Below, piece after piece: positions 6,296 through 13,656 of a DNA stretch of 26,040 bases. The position numbers and the translations under genes were made by a program. The stretch is from Firmicutes bacterium UBA5496 (GTDB taxonomy: Bacteria; Bacillota; Proteinivoracia; UBA4975). Positions within the stretch are counted from its first letter, which is position 1; every line of letters begins with the position of its first letter. The notes under the pieces are model-generated. The model ran no database searches, was not told the origin of the DNA, and was given only the letters and a program-made list of their open reading frames with translations. Location of the stretch: the NCBI GenBank assembly GCA_002427015.1, contig DIPE01000099.1, positions 13,541-39,580 on the forward strand, written 5' to 3'.

Positions 6296-6775
6296 ATGGC
6301 AATTGCAATGTATCCCGGCAGCTTTGATCCCGTAACTATGGGGCATTTGGACATAATCAAGCGTTCCGCCAGAATTTTTGACTTTGTCTATGTAGCGGTG
6401 GCCGTCAACTCAAGCAAGCGGCCGGTCTTTTCTACCGAGCAGCGCATTAAATATCTTCGGGCCGCTACTCAGAACCTGAAAAACGTAGAAATCGTAACTT
6501 TTAACGGTTTATTAGTGGAAGCGGCCCAAAAATATAATGCAGGCATAATAATCAAAGGCCTGCGGGCGATATCAGATTTTGAATATGAGTTTCAAATGGC
6601 TCTGATGAATAAAAAATTGGGCGAAGACGTTGAGACATTATTTATGGCTACAAGCACCAGCTATTCTTATCTCAGTTCCAGTCTTGTCAAAGAAGTGGCC
6701 AGACTGGGGGGCAGCATTAAGGACTTGGTTCCCCCAGTGGTTCATGACGAGATACTCAGTCAGCTGCGGGGTTGA
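6296..6775 (+). CDS. coaD: Phosphopantetheine adenylyltransferase
   Basis: CoaD transfers AMP from ATP to 4'-phosphopantetheine, giving dephospho-CoA in coenzyme A synthesis. The 159-residue protein has the usual length. The nucleotidyltransferase motif YPGSFDPVTMGH (residues 6-17, T/HxGH type) is intact, as are GLRAISDFEYEFQMALMN and the ISSS-type segment, here SYSYLSSSLVKEVA. It is the second gene of an rsmD-coaD unit. Its last 16 bases overlap the 3' end of the convergent ylbJ gene, and no terminator is seen between them. Confidence 0.98.
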   Translation: MAIAMYPGSFDPVTMGHLDIIKRSARIFDFVYVAVAVNSSKRPVFSTEQRIKYLRAATQNLKNVEIVTFNGLLVEAAQKYNAGIIIKGLRAISDFEYEFQMALMNKKLGEDVETLFMATSTSYSYLSSSLVKEVARLGGSIKDLVPPVVHDEILSQLRG

Positions 6776-7956
6776 TTGACTCTGAAGGCCAGCAGCTTTA
6801 TGCGGGGGAGAGTTGAAACAAGCAGCAGCCCAAAACCAGCGCCCGCCAGCAGCAAAAGCATTCCCAATAAACTTGCCAGGCTTAACAAGTACCTGGTTCC
6901 AAGGCCGAGGCTTACATATTCGATGGCCGCTGCCGGCAAGGGGGGAATCCAGCTGCATTTAAGGAGAAGGGCAGCATACATAGCCGCTAAGCAAGCATGA
7001 ATTACCCTGGCAAACAGAAAGGGCCGGATCGACAAGTCTGTTTTGCTGGCAAAACTAGCTGCCTGTCCATGCACTGATAAACCGCTCCAGGCGATTATGG
7101 CGCTGATGGCAATTACTTTCCCGGTCATGGGCAGCGCCGATTGAGCTGCCAAACGGCAGCCATTGGTGATTTCCAGGGCCCCCGTGCTGATTAAAGTGAC
7201 AATTTCAGCCTCTGCGGAAAGTGCCGACGCCAGCTTCGCCGTTAGACCAGAGGCGTTCAGCAATTCAATCAGCACCGAAAAGCTGATGACAAATCCCCCT
7301 ACCAGCAGCAGGGAGCTGATGGCTTTGGTTACAGCATCGCTTAAGAGCTTGGCAAAATGTCTTCCGTCTTTTTTGCGGACATCAACCAAGGCCCGGGCAG
7401 CCCTGACAAGGATAAATTCCCGGCTGGTAACGGGGGAAGAGGGGATGGCTTTAGGCTTATAAAAGCGCATGATTAGGCCCGTGGTCAGGCAGGAGAGATA
7501 GTGGACCAAGAGGATTGTCATGCCGATTTGGGGCCAGCCCAACATGCCTGTAGCAACTGCCCCTGTCATGAACAGGGGGCCGGCAGTGTGGGCAAAGGCC
7601 AGCAATCTTTCTCCTTCTTCCTTGCTGAGGGCCTGATTTTGCCGGTACTCGGCGGCAAGCATGGCTCCCATGGGAAAGCCCGAGGCAAGACTTACTGCCA
7701 TAATAAAGCCCCCAACCCCTGGCACTCGAAACAAAGGCCGCATCAGGGGCTCTAATAAGACCCCTAAAAAATGCACTGCCCCCAGCCCTGTCAGCAATTC
7801 TGCGGCTACAAAAAAAGGCAGCAGGGCAGGGAAGACAATATTCCACCAGAGGTTGAGTCCCCGGACTGAGGCGGCAAATGTCGCCTCCGGGCAGGCGATG
7901 AGGGCGGCGACAATCAGAAATGCGAAGACAGCTGCCAGGTAATATTTGGCATTCAT
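6760..7956 (-). CDS. ylbJ: Sporulation integral membrane protein YlbJ
   Basis: A 398-residue polytopic membrane protein, close to B. subtilis YlbJ in length. YlbJ is a mother-cell (sigma-E) gene needed for normal spore heat resistance; its transported substrate is not established. An N-terminal helix (residues 5-30) resembles a signal anchor. Two copies of a Gate/nucleoside-recognition fold follow, with conserved LWWNIVFPALLPFFVAAELL, SGFPMGA, TAGPLFMTGAVA and, in the second half, LEITNGCRLAA. AGGAGG precedes the ATG. The coaD-ylbJ-ylbK-ylbM neighbourhood matches that of B. subtilis. It is transcribed towards coaD, and the two stop codons lie within each other's reading frames. Confidence 0.93.
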   Translation of the reverse strand: MNAKYYLAAVFAFLIVAALIACPEATFAASVRGLNLWWNIVFPALLPFFVAAELLTGLGAVHFLGVLLEPLMRPLFRVPGVGGFIMAVSLASGFPMGAMLAAEYRQNQALSKEEGERLLAFAHTAGPLFMTGAVATGMLGWPQIGMTILLVHYLSCLTTGLIMRFYKPKAIPSSPVTSREFILVRAARALVDVRKKDGRHFAKLLSDAVTKAISSLLLVGGFVISFSVLIELLNASGLTAKLASALSAEAEIVTLISTGALEITNGCRLAAQSALPMTGKVIAISAIIAWSGLSVHGQAASFASKTDLSIRPFLFARVIHACLAAMYAALLLKCSWIPPLPAAAIEYVSLGLGTRYLLSLASLLGMLLLLAGAGFGLLLVSTLPRIKLLAFRVNQPRS

Positions 7957-8020
7957 GCTATTCCTCCTATTTTTATTACCAATATTATTCCGGTGGTGAA
8001 TTTATAACAGGAGGTGGACT

Positions 8021-8803
8021 ATGGCGCAATTGCCTAAGATTGGCCTTGCCCTGGGAGCGGGTTCTGCTCGAGGCCTTGCCCATCTCGGGGTTCTCCGGGT
8101 GCTGGAGAAATACAAAATTCCCATAGACTTTATAGCCGGGTCCAGCATGGGCGCGCTGATTGGCTGCCTTTATGCCTGCGGCCTTGACGCCGATTTTATG
8201 ATCAAGTTTGCCAACCAGCTTCAGGCCAAATCCTGGGTGGATTTGTGTATGCCCCGCAGCGGCCTCATCAGCGGGCAAAAAGTTGAGGCCATGCTGAAAA
8301 TCCTCACCCGGGACAGGCAGTTTGAAGATCTTGACCTTCCTTTTGCAGCTGTGGCTACTGATATTGAGCGGGGAGAGCCGGTAGTTTTGCGCTCAGGGAA
8401 ATTAGCTCCCGCTGTCCGGGCCAGCATCAGCATTCCCGTGATCTTTAAGCCTGTGCCCTTGAGCGGGCGGCTGCTGGTTGACGGTGGAGTGGTGGACCGG
8501 GTGCCGGTTTCTGTAGTGAAAGAGATGGGCGCGGACTTAGTTGTCGCAGTAGATGTCAATAAATTTGTCACCTTCCAGCCCGTCAAGAATATTTTTGATG
8601 TCATGTTTCAAACCCTGGACATCATGGAAAAGAAAAAACTCAGCCCCAGTCTCTTGGACGCAGATGTGCTTATCCGGCCCAAGGTGGGTCATATCAGCCT
8701 TGCTCATTTTCACCGGGTGGATGAACTGGTTGAACAGGGTGAGCTGGCGACGGAAGCAGTAATAAGCAAATTAGGCAATATCTTGCGCAGCAAAATGCCT
8801 TGA
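8021..8803 (+). CDS. Patatin-like phospholipase (YlbK/RssA family)
   Basis: A 260-residue cytoplasmic patatin-fold hydrolase with a Ser-Asp catalytic dyad. The oxyanion loop is GAGSARG (residues 12-18), and the nucleophile elbow GSSMG places Ser42 as catalytic. Asp154 lies in LVDGGVVDRVPV, the patatin DG(G/A) motif. Family members hydrolyse acyl esters; the natural substrate of YlbK is not known to me. AGGAGGTG lies 6 bases before the ATG. It is divergent from ylbJ, with 64 bases between them. It corresponds in position to B. subtilis ylbK. No signal peptide is visible. Confidence 0.92.
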   Translation: MAQLPKIGLALGAGSARGLAHLGVLRVLEKYKIPIDFIAGSSMGALIGCLYACGLDADFMIKFANQLQAKSWVDLCMPRSGLISGQKVEAMLKILTRDRQFEDLDLPFAAVATDIERGEPVVLRSGKLAPAVRASISIPVIFKPVPLSGRLLVDGGVVDRVPVSVVKEMGADLVVAVDVNKFVTFQPVKNIFDVMFQTLDIMEKKKLSPSLLDADVLIRPKVGHISLAHFHRVDELVEQGELATEAVISKLGNILRSKMP

Positions 8804-8826
8804 GAATTGATCATGAAATCCAGGGC

Positions 8827-8851
8827 AAAATAAAAGCCCCCTAAGCGGGGG
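8827..8851 (-). terminator. Rho-independent terminator of tmcAL
   Basis: Read on the minus strand, CCCCC and GGGGG (8851-8847 and 8841-8837) pair around a 5-base loop and are followed by CTTTTATTTT. It directly abuts the tmcAL stop codon. It could also stop the patatin transcript arriving from the other side, less efficiently. Confidence 0.75.
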
Positions 8852-9973
8852 TCAGACGCCCTTAAGATTTTGGGCCATTTGGTAGACTCTTTCAGCGTAG
8901 ATTTCCAGGTCCAGCAGCGCTTTTGCTCCGGGAGCAAGCTTGCGAATATCTCGGGCCGAGTACAGCAAGGGCAGTGTGCTTTGGGCCAGGCGGGGAAGGA
9001 GTTCTTTGCCCCCGGGGGATGCTGCCAGCACGCGCAAGTAAGGGACCTGTCCGGGAAATCTGTGGGTGTCAAACCCCAGCAGAGCCTGCATCAGCAGGCG
9101 CTGAATTCTTGTAAAGGGGTAGCGCTTGGTCTTGACTGCTTCCAGCAATCCCTGCAAATCCCGGGCCTGGCTCAGGGCCTGGCATAGTCTGTTTTCCAGC
9201 CCCTCGGAGCAGGCGGGCAGCGAGCTGATTCCCTTTGACCCCAGGCTGATTAAGGCATAGAATATAGCTTGAGTAAGGTCTGCAGGAAAAACCCGCCCTG
9301 TAGCATTAAGCCCGTTAATGAATATCTCCCGGGCAGGTGAAGGAATGTGGCTAAAGGCTTCGGAGTCTCTGCCCTGGGCAAGGAGCAGCCTGATTTGGGA
9401 GGCGTTTGCATCCCCATTCCTTTTGACGGTATGGGCAATAATAGGGGTTTTCTCTAAAGCCCGCAGGTATTCAATGGCCAGGATATTGTTGGCGCCTCTG
9501 AGGAGATTGCCAAGGTGGGAGGCAGCCGGGGAGGCTTCTGCCGCCTGCTGCACAGCTGCCGCGTAGGTAATTCCCGTTTGCAGCTGGGAGCGTATATTCC
9601 CTTGGGTCCCGGGCTTTTGCAGCCAACGGGCCAATTGACTGAGTTCCTCGATGTTGCCGGATTCGCTGCCAAAACTCATATGGGTGACGCCGCAGCCATG
9701 CAACAGGCAAACCCCGGCCCTGGCAAAGCCCTCTGCGCTTTGCAGGACGAACCAGGCAGGAATTTCCACAACCAAGTCGGCGCCTGCGGCCACAGCCATC
9801 TTTGCCCTGATCCACTTGTCAACTATGGCCGGTTCTCCCCGTTGGACAAAATTGCCGCTCATAGCGATGACAGTGTATTGGCACCCGGTTTGACTGGCGG
9901 CAAGGTTCAACTGATGAAGGTGGCCGTAATGCATGGGATTGTACTCGGCGACTACACCCAGGATTTTTTTCAT
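8852..9973 (-). CDS. tmcAL: tRNA(Met) cytidine acetate ligase TmcAL (YlbM)
   Basis: TmcAL forms N4-acetylcytidine at position 34 of elongator tRNA-Met, activating free acetate with ATP through acetyl-AMP. The 373-residue protein starts with VVAEYNPMHYGHLHQLN, holding the nucleotidyltransferase HxGH motif (His15-His18). SGNFVQRGEPAIVDKW and FGSESGNIEEL are further conserved blocks. It is somewhat shorter than the B. subtilis protein (about 415), mainly in the C-terminal half. It is divergent from ackA, whose substrate is also acetate. GGGGG about 10 bases before the ATG serves as a ribosome binding site. Confidence 0.94.
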   Translation of the reverse strand: MKKILGVVAEYNPMHYGHLHQLNLAASQTGCQYTVIAMSGNFVQRGEPAIVDKWIRAKMAVAAGADLVVEIPAWFVLQSAEGFARAGVCLLHGCGVTHMSFGSESGNIEELSQLARWLQKPGTQGNIRSQLQTGITYAAAVQQAAEASPAASHLGNLLRGANNILAIEYLRALEKTPIIAHTVKRNGDANASQIRLLLAQGRDSEAFSHIPSPAREIFINGLNATGRVFPADLTQAIFYALISLGSKGISSLPACSEGLENRLCQALSQARDLQGLLEAVKTKRYPFTRIQRLLMQALLGFDTHRFPGQVPYLRVLAASPGGKELLPRLAQSTLPLLYSARDIRKLAPGAKALLDLEIYAERVYQMAQNLKGV

Positions 9974-9979
9974 TGCCCA

Positions 9980-10007
9980 TTGCCCCCTTACACTATTTAA
10001 CTATAAA
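9980..10007 (+). promoter_or_regulatory. Possible promoter of ackA
   Basis: TTGCCC (9980-9985) and TATAAA (10002-10007) are 16 bases apart in the short tmcAL-ackA divergent region. An overlapping TATAAC at 10008-10013 is an alternative -10. The region is AT-rich compared with its surroundings, as expected for divergent promoters. Confidence 0.35.
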
Positions 10008-10039
10008 TATAACATTACAATGCAACGGAGGTAAAGATT

Positions 10040-11242
10040 ATGGTAATTCTGGTCATCAATTGTGGCAGCTCTTCCCTCAAGTATCAGCTCTTTGATATGG
10101 AGCGGGAGACAGTATTGGCCAAGGGCCTGGTTGAGAGGATAGGCCTTGCCGGTTCCGCATTAATCCATTCTTGCGCCGGCAAAGAGAAAATCAGGATTGA
10201 AAGGCCTTTGGACAATCATAAGCAGGCTATCAGCATGGTGCTGGAAGCCCTTACGGATGCTGAACACGGCGCTCTAAAGCGCTATGAAGACATCCATGCC
10301 ATCGGCCACAGGGTTGTCCACGGCGGCGAGGCTTTTGCCAGTTCAGTTAAAATTGACAATGATGTCATGGAGGCTATTAAGCGCAATATTGATTTAGCTC
10401 CTCTGCACAACCCGCCGAACATCATGGGCATTGAGGCCTGCAGTGAAATCCTGCCGGGAGTGACCCAGGTAGCCGTTTTTGACACCGCCTTTCATCAGAC
10501 TATGCCGGATTATGCCTTCCTTTACGGGCTCCCCTATGAGCTGTATAAAAAACATGGCATTCGCAAGTATGGATTCCACGGCACATCTCATCAGTACGTG
10601 GCCCAGCGGGCAGCGGCCCTGGCCGGCCGCCCCATCGAGGATTTAAAAATTATCTCCTGCCATTTAGGCAACGGCGCCAGCATTACTGCCATCGACGGCG
10701 GCAAGTCTGTGGAAACCAGCATGGGCTTTACGCCTCTGGAAGGCCTAATCATGGGTACCCGTTCCGGCGATATTGACCCTGCGATTATTTTTTACATGAT
10801 GAAGCAATTAAATATGTCTGCCGAGGAAGTAAACCACATTTTAAATAAAAAATCCGGTGTCTTCGGAATCTCCGGCGTGAGCAGCGATTTCCGGGACTTG
10901 GAACAAGCCTCGGCTGAGGGCAATAAGCTTGCGGCCTTGGCCCTTAAGACCTATTATTATCAGGTAGTCAAATATATCGGCGCTTACGGGGCAGTAATGA
11001 ATGGCGTAGATATTATTGTCTTTACCGCAGGCCTGGGGGAAAACTCCAAGGGCACAAGAGAGGAAATTTGCAAAAACCTGGGCTACTTGGGGGTTAAACT
11101 GGACCGGGACAAGAACGATACCCATGGCAAAGAAGCCGATGTCAGCGCTGACACTTCCCGGGTCAAGGTGTTTGTCATCCCCACAAATGAGGAGCTGATG
11201 ATTGCTCGGGATACTGCAGAAATTGCCCGCGCCCACTCTTGA
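10040..11242 (+). CDS. ackA: Acetate kinase
   Basis: AckA interconverts acetate + ATP and acetyl-phosphate + ADP; in fermentative Clostridia it makes ATP while producing acetate. The 400-residue protein has all expected blocks: VINCGSSSLKYQLF with Asn7, GHRVVHGGE, HNPPNIMGI, VAVFDTAFHQTMP, KYGFHGTSHQYV, HLGNGASI, GTRSGDIDP and VIPTNEELMIARD. Its start is preceded by CGGAGG. No phosphotransacetylase gene (pta) adjoins it. It is followed by yceD and rpmF, an order seen in other Clostridia, but a separate promoter lies at its 3' end. Confidence 0.98.
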   Translation: MVILVINCGSSSLKYQLFDMERETVLAKGLVERIGLAGSALIHSCAGKEKIRIERPLDNHKQAISMVLEALTDAEHGALKRYEDIHAIGHRVVHGGEAFASSVKIDNDVMEAIKRNIDLAPLHNPPNIMGIEACSEILPGVTQVAVFDTAFHQTMPDYAFLYGLPYELYKKHGIRKYGFHGTSHQYVAQRAAALAGRPIEDLKIISCHLGNGASITAIDGGKSVETSMGFTPLEGLIMGTRSGDIDPAIIFYMMKQLNMSAEEVNHILNKKSGVFGISGVSSDFRDLEQASAEGNKLAALALKTYYYQVVKYIGAYGAVMNGVDIIVFTAGLGENSKGTREEICKNLGYLGVKLDRDKNDTHGKEADVSADTSRVKVFVIPTNEELMIARDTAEIARAHS

Positions 11243-11267
11243 CAACTTTTGTTCCATGTAATAACAT
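11239..11267 (+). promoter_or_regulatory. Promoter of yceD-rpmF
   Basis: A perfect -35 TTGACA (11239-11244, overlapping the ackA stop) is followed after 17 bases by TAACAT (11262-11267). The -10 matches TATAAT at four of six positions. The start would be near 11274, about 27 bases before the yceD ATG. Confidence 0.55.
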
Positions 11268-11300
11268 CAATATTGGCTTTTAAAAATGGGAGTGTATAAG

Positions 11301-11801
11301 ATGTCTCTAAAAATCAATATTCATCACATCCGGGAGAACAAATCCGGCCAGGTTAAAGGCCAGTTTTCCATGAAGCCGCAGGAATTGGATTTACCTGCTC
11401 CCAAAGACATTTGGCACCCCCTTAGCTTTGATTTTGTCTGCACTAATGCCGGGGATGTATATGTGTTGGCAGGCAAGCTCAGGAGCCGCACTTCTCACCA
11501 GTGCAGCCGCTGCCTTGCGCCTGTGGAGATCCCCCTGGAAGTAGATGTCCTTGAGGAGTTCAGCCGCCATCCTGACCAGGAAGGCGAAGACATTCATCAC
11601 TTCTTTGGCGACGAAATCGATATTGCTGAAGCGCTGAGGGAAAATGTTATCCTCAGTCTTCCAATAAAACCTTTATGTTCTCCCGACTGCCGGGGCTTAT
11701 GCCCGTACTGCGGAACTGATTTAAATCAGGCCTCTTGTGACTGCAAGCCCCAATCGGTTGATCCCCGCCTGGCAGTTTTGGAAAAACTCATCAGCAAGTA
11801 G
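11301..11801 (+). CDS. yceD: YceD/DUF177 family protein
   Basis: This family is needed for normal 23S rRNA accumulation in E. coli and plants and is almost always encoded just before rpmF. The start is ATG 11301, with GGGAG 8 bases upstream; the in-frame ATG at 11286 overlaps that site. The product is 166 residues. It contains TSHQCSRCLAPVEIPLEV and a C-terminal Cys cluster, LCSPDCRGLCPYCGTDL, then ASCDC, suggesting a metal site. The function is inferred from family membership and position; the biochemical role is not settled. Confidence 0.9.
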   Translation: MSLKINIHHIRENKSGQVKGQFSMKPQELDLPAPKDIWHPLSFDFVCTNAGDVYVLAGKLRSRTSHQCSRCLAPVEIPLEVDVLEEFSRHPDQEGEDIHHFFGDEIDIAEALRENVILSLPIKPLCSPDCRGLCPYCGTDLNQASCDCKPQSVDPRLAVLEKLISK

Positions 11802-11818
11802 TCAGGAGGTGTAACTAA

Positions 11819-11995
11819 GTGGCGGTACCAAAGCGAAAGACTTCAAAAACCCGGCAGGCTAAGAGGCGTTCTCAATGGAAGTTGACTAGTCCCAATCTGA
11901 TTGCTTGTCCTCAATGTCATGAATTAAAACTGCCTCACAGAGTCTGCCCAAATTGCGGCTTTTACAAGGATAAGGCAGTCATCAATCAGGAATAG
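11819..11995 (+). CDS. rpmF: 50S ribosomal protein L32
   Basis: A 58-residue gene starting at GTG 11819, with a perfect AGGAGGTG (11804-11811) upstream. The start VAVPKRKTSKTRQAKRR is the L32 signature (the initial Val is read as Met). The zinc-finger cysteines C30, C33, C43 and C46 are intact (CPQCHELKLPHRVCPNCG). Trp20 and the SPNL segment are typical. It follows yceD by 17 bases, and a terminator begins at its stop codon. Confidence 0.97.
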   Translation: MAVPKRKTSKTRQAKRRSQWKLTSPNLIACPQCHELKLPHRVCPNCGFYKDKAVINQE

Positions 11996-12027
11996 GAAGA
12001 TTTATTTCTTCCTGTTCTTTTTTTATT
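11994..12027 (+). terminator. Rho-independent terminator of yceD-rpmF
   Basis: A 7-bp stem, AGGAAGA (11994-12000) with 12007-12013, and a 6-base loop are followed by GTTCTTTTTTTATT. It starts within the rpmF stop codon and separates the ribosomal unit from fapR. Confidence 0.8.
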
Positions 12028-12054
12028 GCAAAAAACAGGCAGTGGTGCTATAAT
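12026..12054 (+). promoter_or_regulatory. Promoter of the fapR-plsX operon
   Basis: TTGCAA (12026-12031), exactly 17 bases, then a perfect TATAAT (12049-12054). It is the strongest sigma-A-type promoter seen in the window. Transcription should begin near 12061, within or beside the candidate operator. Confidence 0.85.
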
Positions 12055-12064
12055 TGTGAGCAGG

Positions 12065-12087
12065 TAATAATAGCCGGTGCTATATTA
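12065..12087 (+). promoter_or_regulatory. Candidate FapR operator
   Basis: An inverted repeat: ATAGC (12070-12074) and GCTAT (12079-12083) around CGGT, flanked by TAAT (12065-12068) and ATTA (12084-12087), with one unpaired A on the left. It lies just downstream of the start site, as FapR operators often do, and FapR autoregulates in B. subtilis. It shares the AT-flanked palindrome layout of the known 17-bp FapR box (as I recall, an ATTAGTACCTAGT-type sequence) but not its exact bases. GGTGCTATA occurs twice, at 12044-12052 and 12076-12084. Confidence 0.4.
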
Positions 12088-12100
12088 GAGGGGGGAGCAA

Positions 12101-12652
12101 ATGCGTGCCAAAAAGCGGCAGCGGCAGTCGGAATTGCAAAGTCTTTTAGATGACAATCCTTTTTTGACTGATCAGGAGCTGGCAGAAAAATTTGCCGTCA
12201 GCATTCAGACCATTCGCCTGGACAGAATGGAGCTGGGAATTCCTGAACTGCGGGAAAGGGTCAAAATGGTAGCCAACGATGCCTATGCCAAGATTAAATC
12301 CCTGGGAGAAGAAGCGCTCATTGGTGATCTCCAGGAGTTTGTGCCGGGAGTTCGGGCTGTGTCCAGCCTGGATGCAACCATGGATATGATATATGACAGG
12401 ACAATGACTGTCCGGGCGGAACATATTTTTGCCCAGGCCAATTCCTTGGCGATATGTTTGGCGAATTCCTCTGAAGCAGTTACTGTTCAGGCCTCTATTG
12501 AATTTTTGCGCCCGGTCTATGCAGGGGAAAGGCTGGTGTGCACAGCAACAATCAGCAAGCGGGAAGAAAAGCGAATATATATGGAGGTCACTACAAGCAG
12601 CAATGACGCGGTGGTTTTTGCGGGGAAATTTATTCTTGATATTTCAGTGTGA
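12101..12652 (+). CDS. fapR: Transcriptional repressor of fatty acid and phospholipid synthesis FapR
   Basis: FapR represses fatty acid and phospholipid genes and releases DNA when it binds malonyl-CoA. The 183-residue protein has an N-terminal helix-turn-helix (about 8-60; PFLTDQELAEKFAVSIQTIR then LDRMELGIPELRERVK), nearly the same as in B. subtilis. A C-terminal hot-dog fold binds the effector (about 75-183; HIFAQANSLAICL, IEFLRPVYAGERLV, VVFAGKF). The GGGGGGAG site precedes the ATG. It heads an operon with plsX, and a strong promoter and palindrome sit upstream. fabD and fabG, usual FapR targets, are not in this window. Confidence 0.96.
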   Translation: MRAKKRQRQSELQSLLDDNPFLTDQELAEKFAVSIQTIRLDRMELGIPELRERVKMVANDAYAKIKSLGEEALIGDLQEFVPGVRAVSSLDATMDMIYDRTMTVRAEHIFAQANSLAICLANSSEAVTVQASIEFLRPVYAGERLVCTATISKREEKRIYMEVTTSSNDAVVFAGKFILDISV

Positions 12653-12665
12653 GGAGGGCTAAATA

Positions 12666-13652
12666 ATGAAAATTGCTGTTGATGCCATGGGAGGGGACAA
12701 TGCGCCCGTTGCAATTGTCAAAGGCGCTCTCGCTGCCGCTGAGGCCGGCCGGGACATAGAAATTATCCTGGTGGGGGATGGCCACAGGATTAAGAACATA
12801 GCTTTGCTGCCGGAAAATGTCAGCATTGTGGAAGCGGCAGAAACCATTGAAAATGAAGATAAACCTTTAATGGCCATTCGGCGGAAGCGTAATTCTTCCA
12901 TGGTGATTGCTTTGCAGATGGTAAAAGACGGAGCAGCGGATGCGGTGGTCAGCGCCGGGAATACCGGGGCATTTATGGCTGGCGCCAGCCTGATTGTGGG
13001 CAGGATTCCCGGCCTTACCAAGCCCGCCTTGGCGCCGGTGCTGCCAACACAGGATGGCAAAGGCACTGTGGCGGTGGATATCGGGGCCACAATGGATCCC
13101 AAACCGGAAAATTTATACAGTTACGCGCTTATGGGCAATTTGTATGCCCAGACGGTATTTGGCATCCCCAAACCGCGAATTGGCCTGCTCAATATCGGCA
13201 TTGAGCCGGAGAAAGGAAATGAACTGGCAAAGCAGACCTATAAGCTGCTGGGCCAGTCAGAACTGAATTTTATCGGCAATGTTGAAGCCCGCGAAGTGAT
13301 GCAGGGCCGCTGCGATGTTTTAATCTGTGATGGCTTTGTGGGCAATGTACTTTTGAAGTCCATGGAAGGCGTGGCCCAGTCGCTGTTTTCGGAAATGAAA
13401 CAGGCTGTTCTTAAAGGAGGTGTTAAAGGGAAGTTAGGGGCATTGCTTTTGAAAGATACTTTGAAGGCCTTGAAAGACAAACTGGATTACTCGGAGTATG
13501 GCGGTTCGCCTCTTCTGGGCATCAATGGCGTCTGCATAAAATGCCATGGTTCCGCCGACGCTACCAATGTCAAGAACGCGATTCTTAAACAGGCATACTT
13601 GCTCACCAAAAATCACACCATTGCCTCGATAACGAAGATCATGGAGGGATAA
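12666..13652 (+). CDS. plsX: Phosphate acyltransferase PlsX
   Basis: PlsX converts acyl-ACP and phosphate to acyl-phosphate, the donor for PlsY in phospholipid synthesis, and can act in reverse. It is a peripheral membrane enzyme. The 328-residue length is normal. The start MKIAVDAMGGDNAP is diagnostic. Other conserved blocks are MVIALQMVKDGAADAVVSAG and NTGAFMA, GLLNIGIEPEKGN, NFIGNVEAREVMQGRCDVLI, and the C-terminal YGGSPLLGINGVCIKCHGS. AGGAGG lies just upstream. It is 13 bases after fapR and overlaps the ribosome binding site region of the degV gene, so translation is probably coupled. Confidence 0.97.
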   Translation: MKIAVDAMGGDNAPVAIVKGALAAAEAGRDIEIILVGDGHRIKNIALLPENVSIVEAAETIENEDKPLMAIRRKRNSSMVIALQMVKDGAADAVVSAGNTGAFMAGASLIVGRIPGLTKPALAPVLPTQDGKGTVAVDIGATMDPKPENLYSYALMGNLYAQTVFGIPKPRIGLLNIGIEPEKGNELAKQTYKLLGQSELNFIGNVEAREVMQGRCDVLICDGFVGNVLLKSMEGVAQSLFSEMKQAVLKGGVKGKLGALLLKDTLKALKDKLDYSEYGGSPLLGINGVCIKCHGSADATNVKNAILKQAYLLTKNHTIASITKIMEG

Positions 13653-13656
13653 GATT

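Noticed and set aside
5664..6308. Minus-strand open frame of 214 codons covering rsmD
   Set aside because: rsmD on the plus strand carries all catalytic motifs; the reverse frame has none and crosses the intergenic structure.
10040..11242. Searched for a pta gene or a complete acetate operon with ackA
   Set aside because: The flanking genes are tmcAL and yceD-rpmF; no phosphotransacetylase motif is present in the window.
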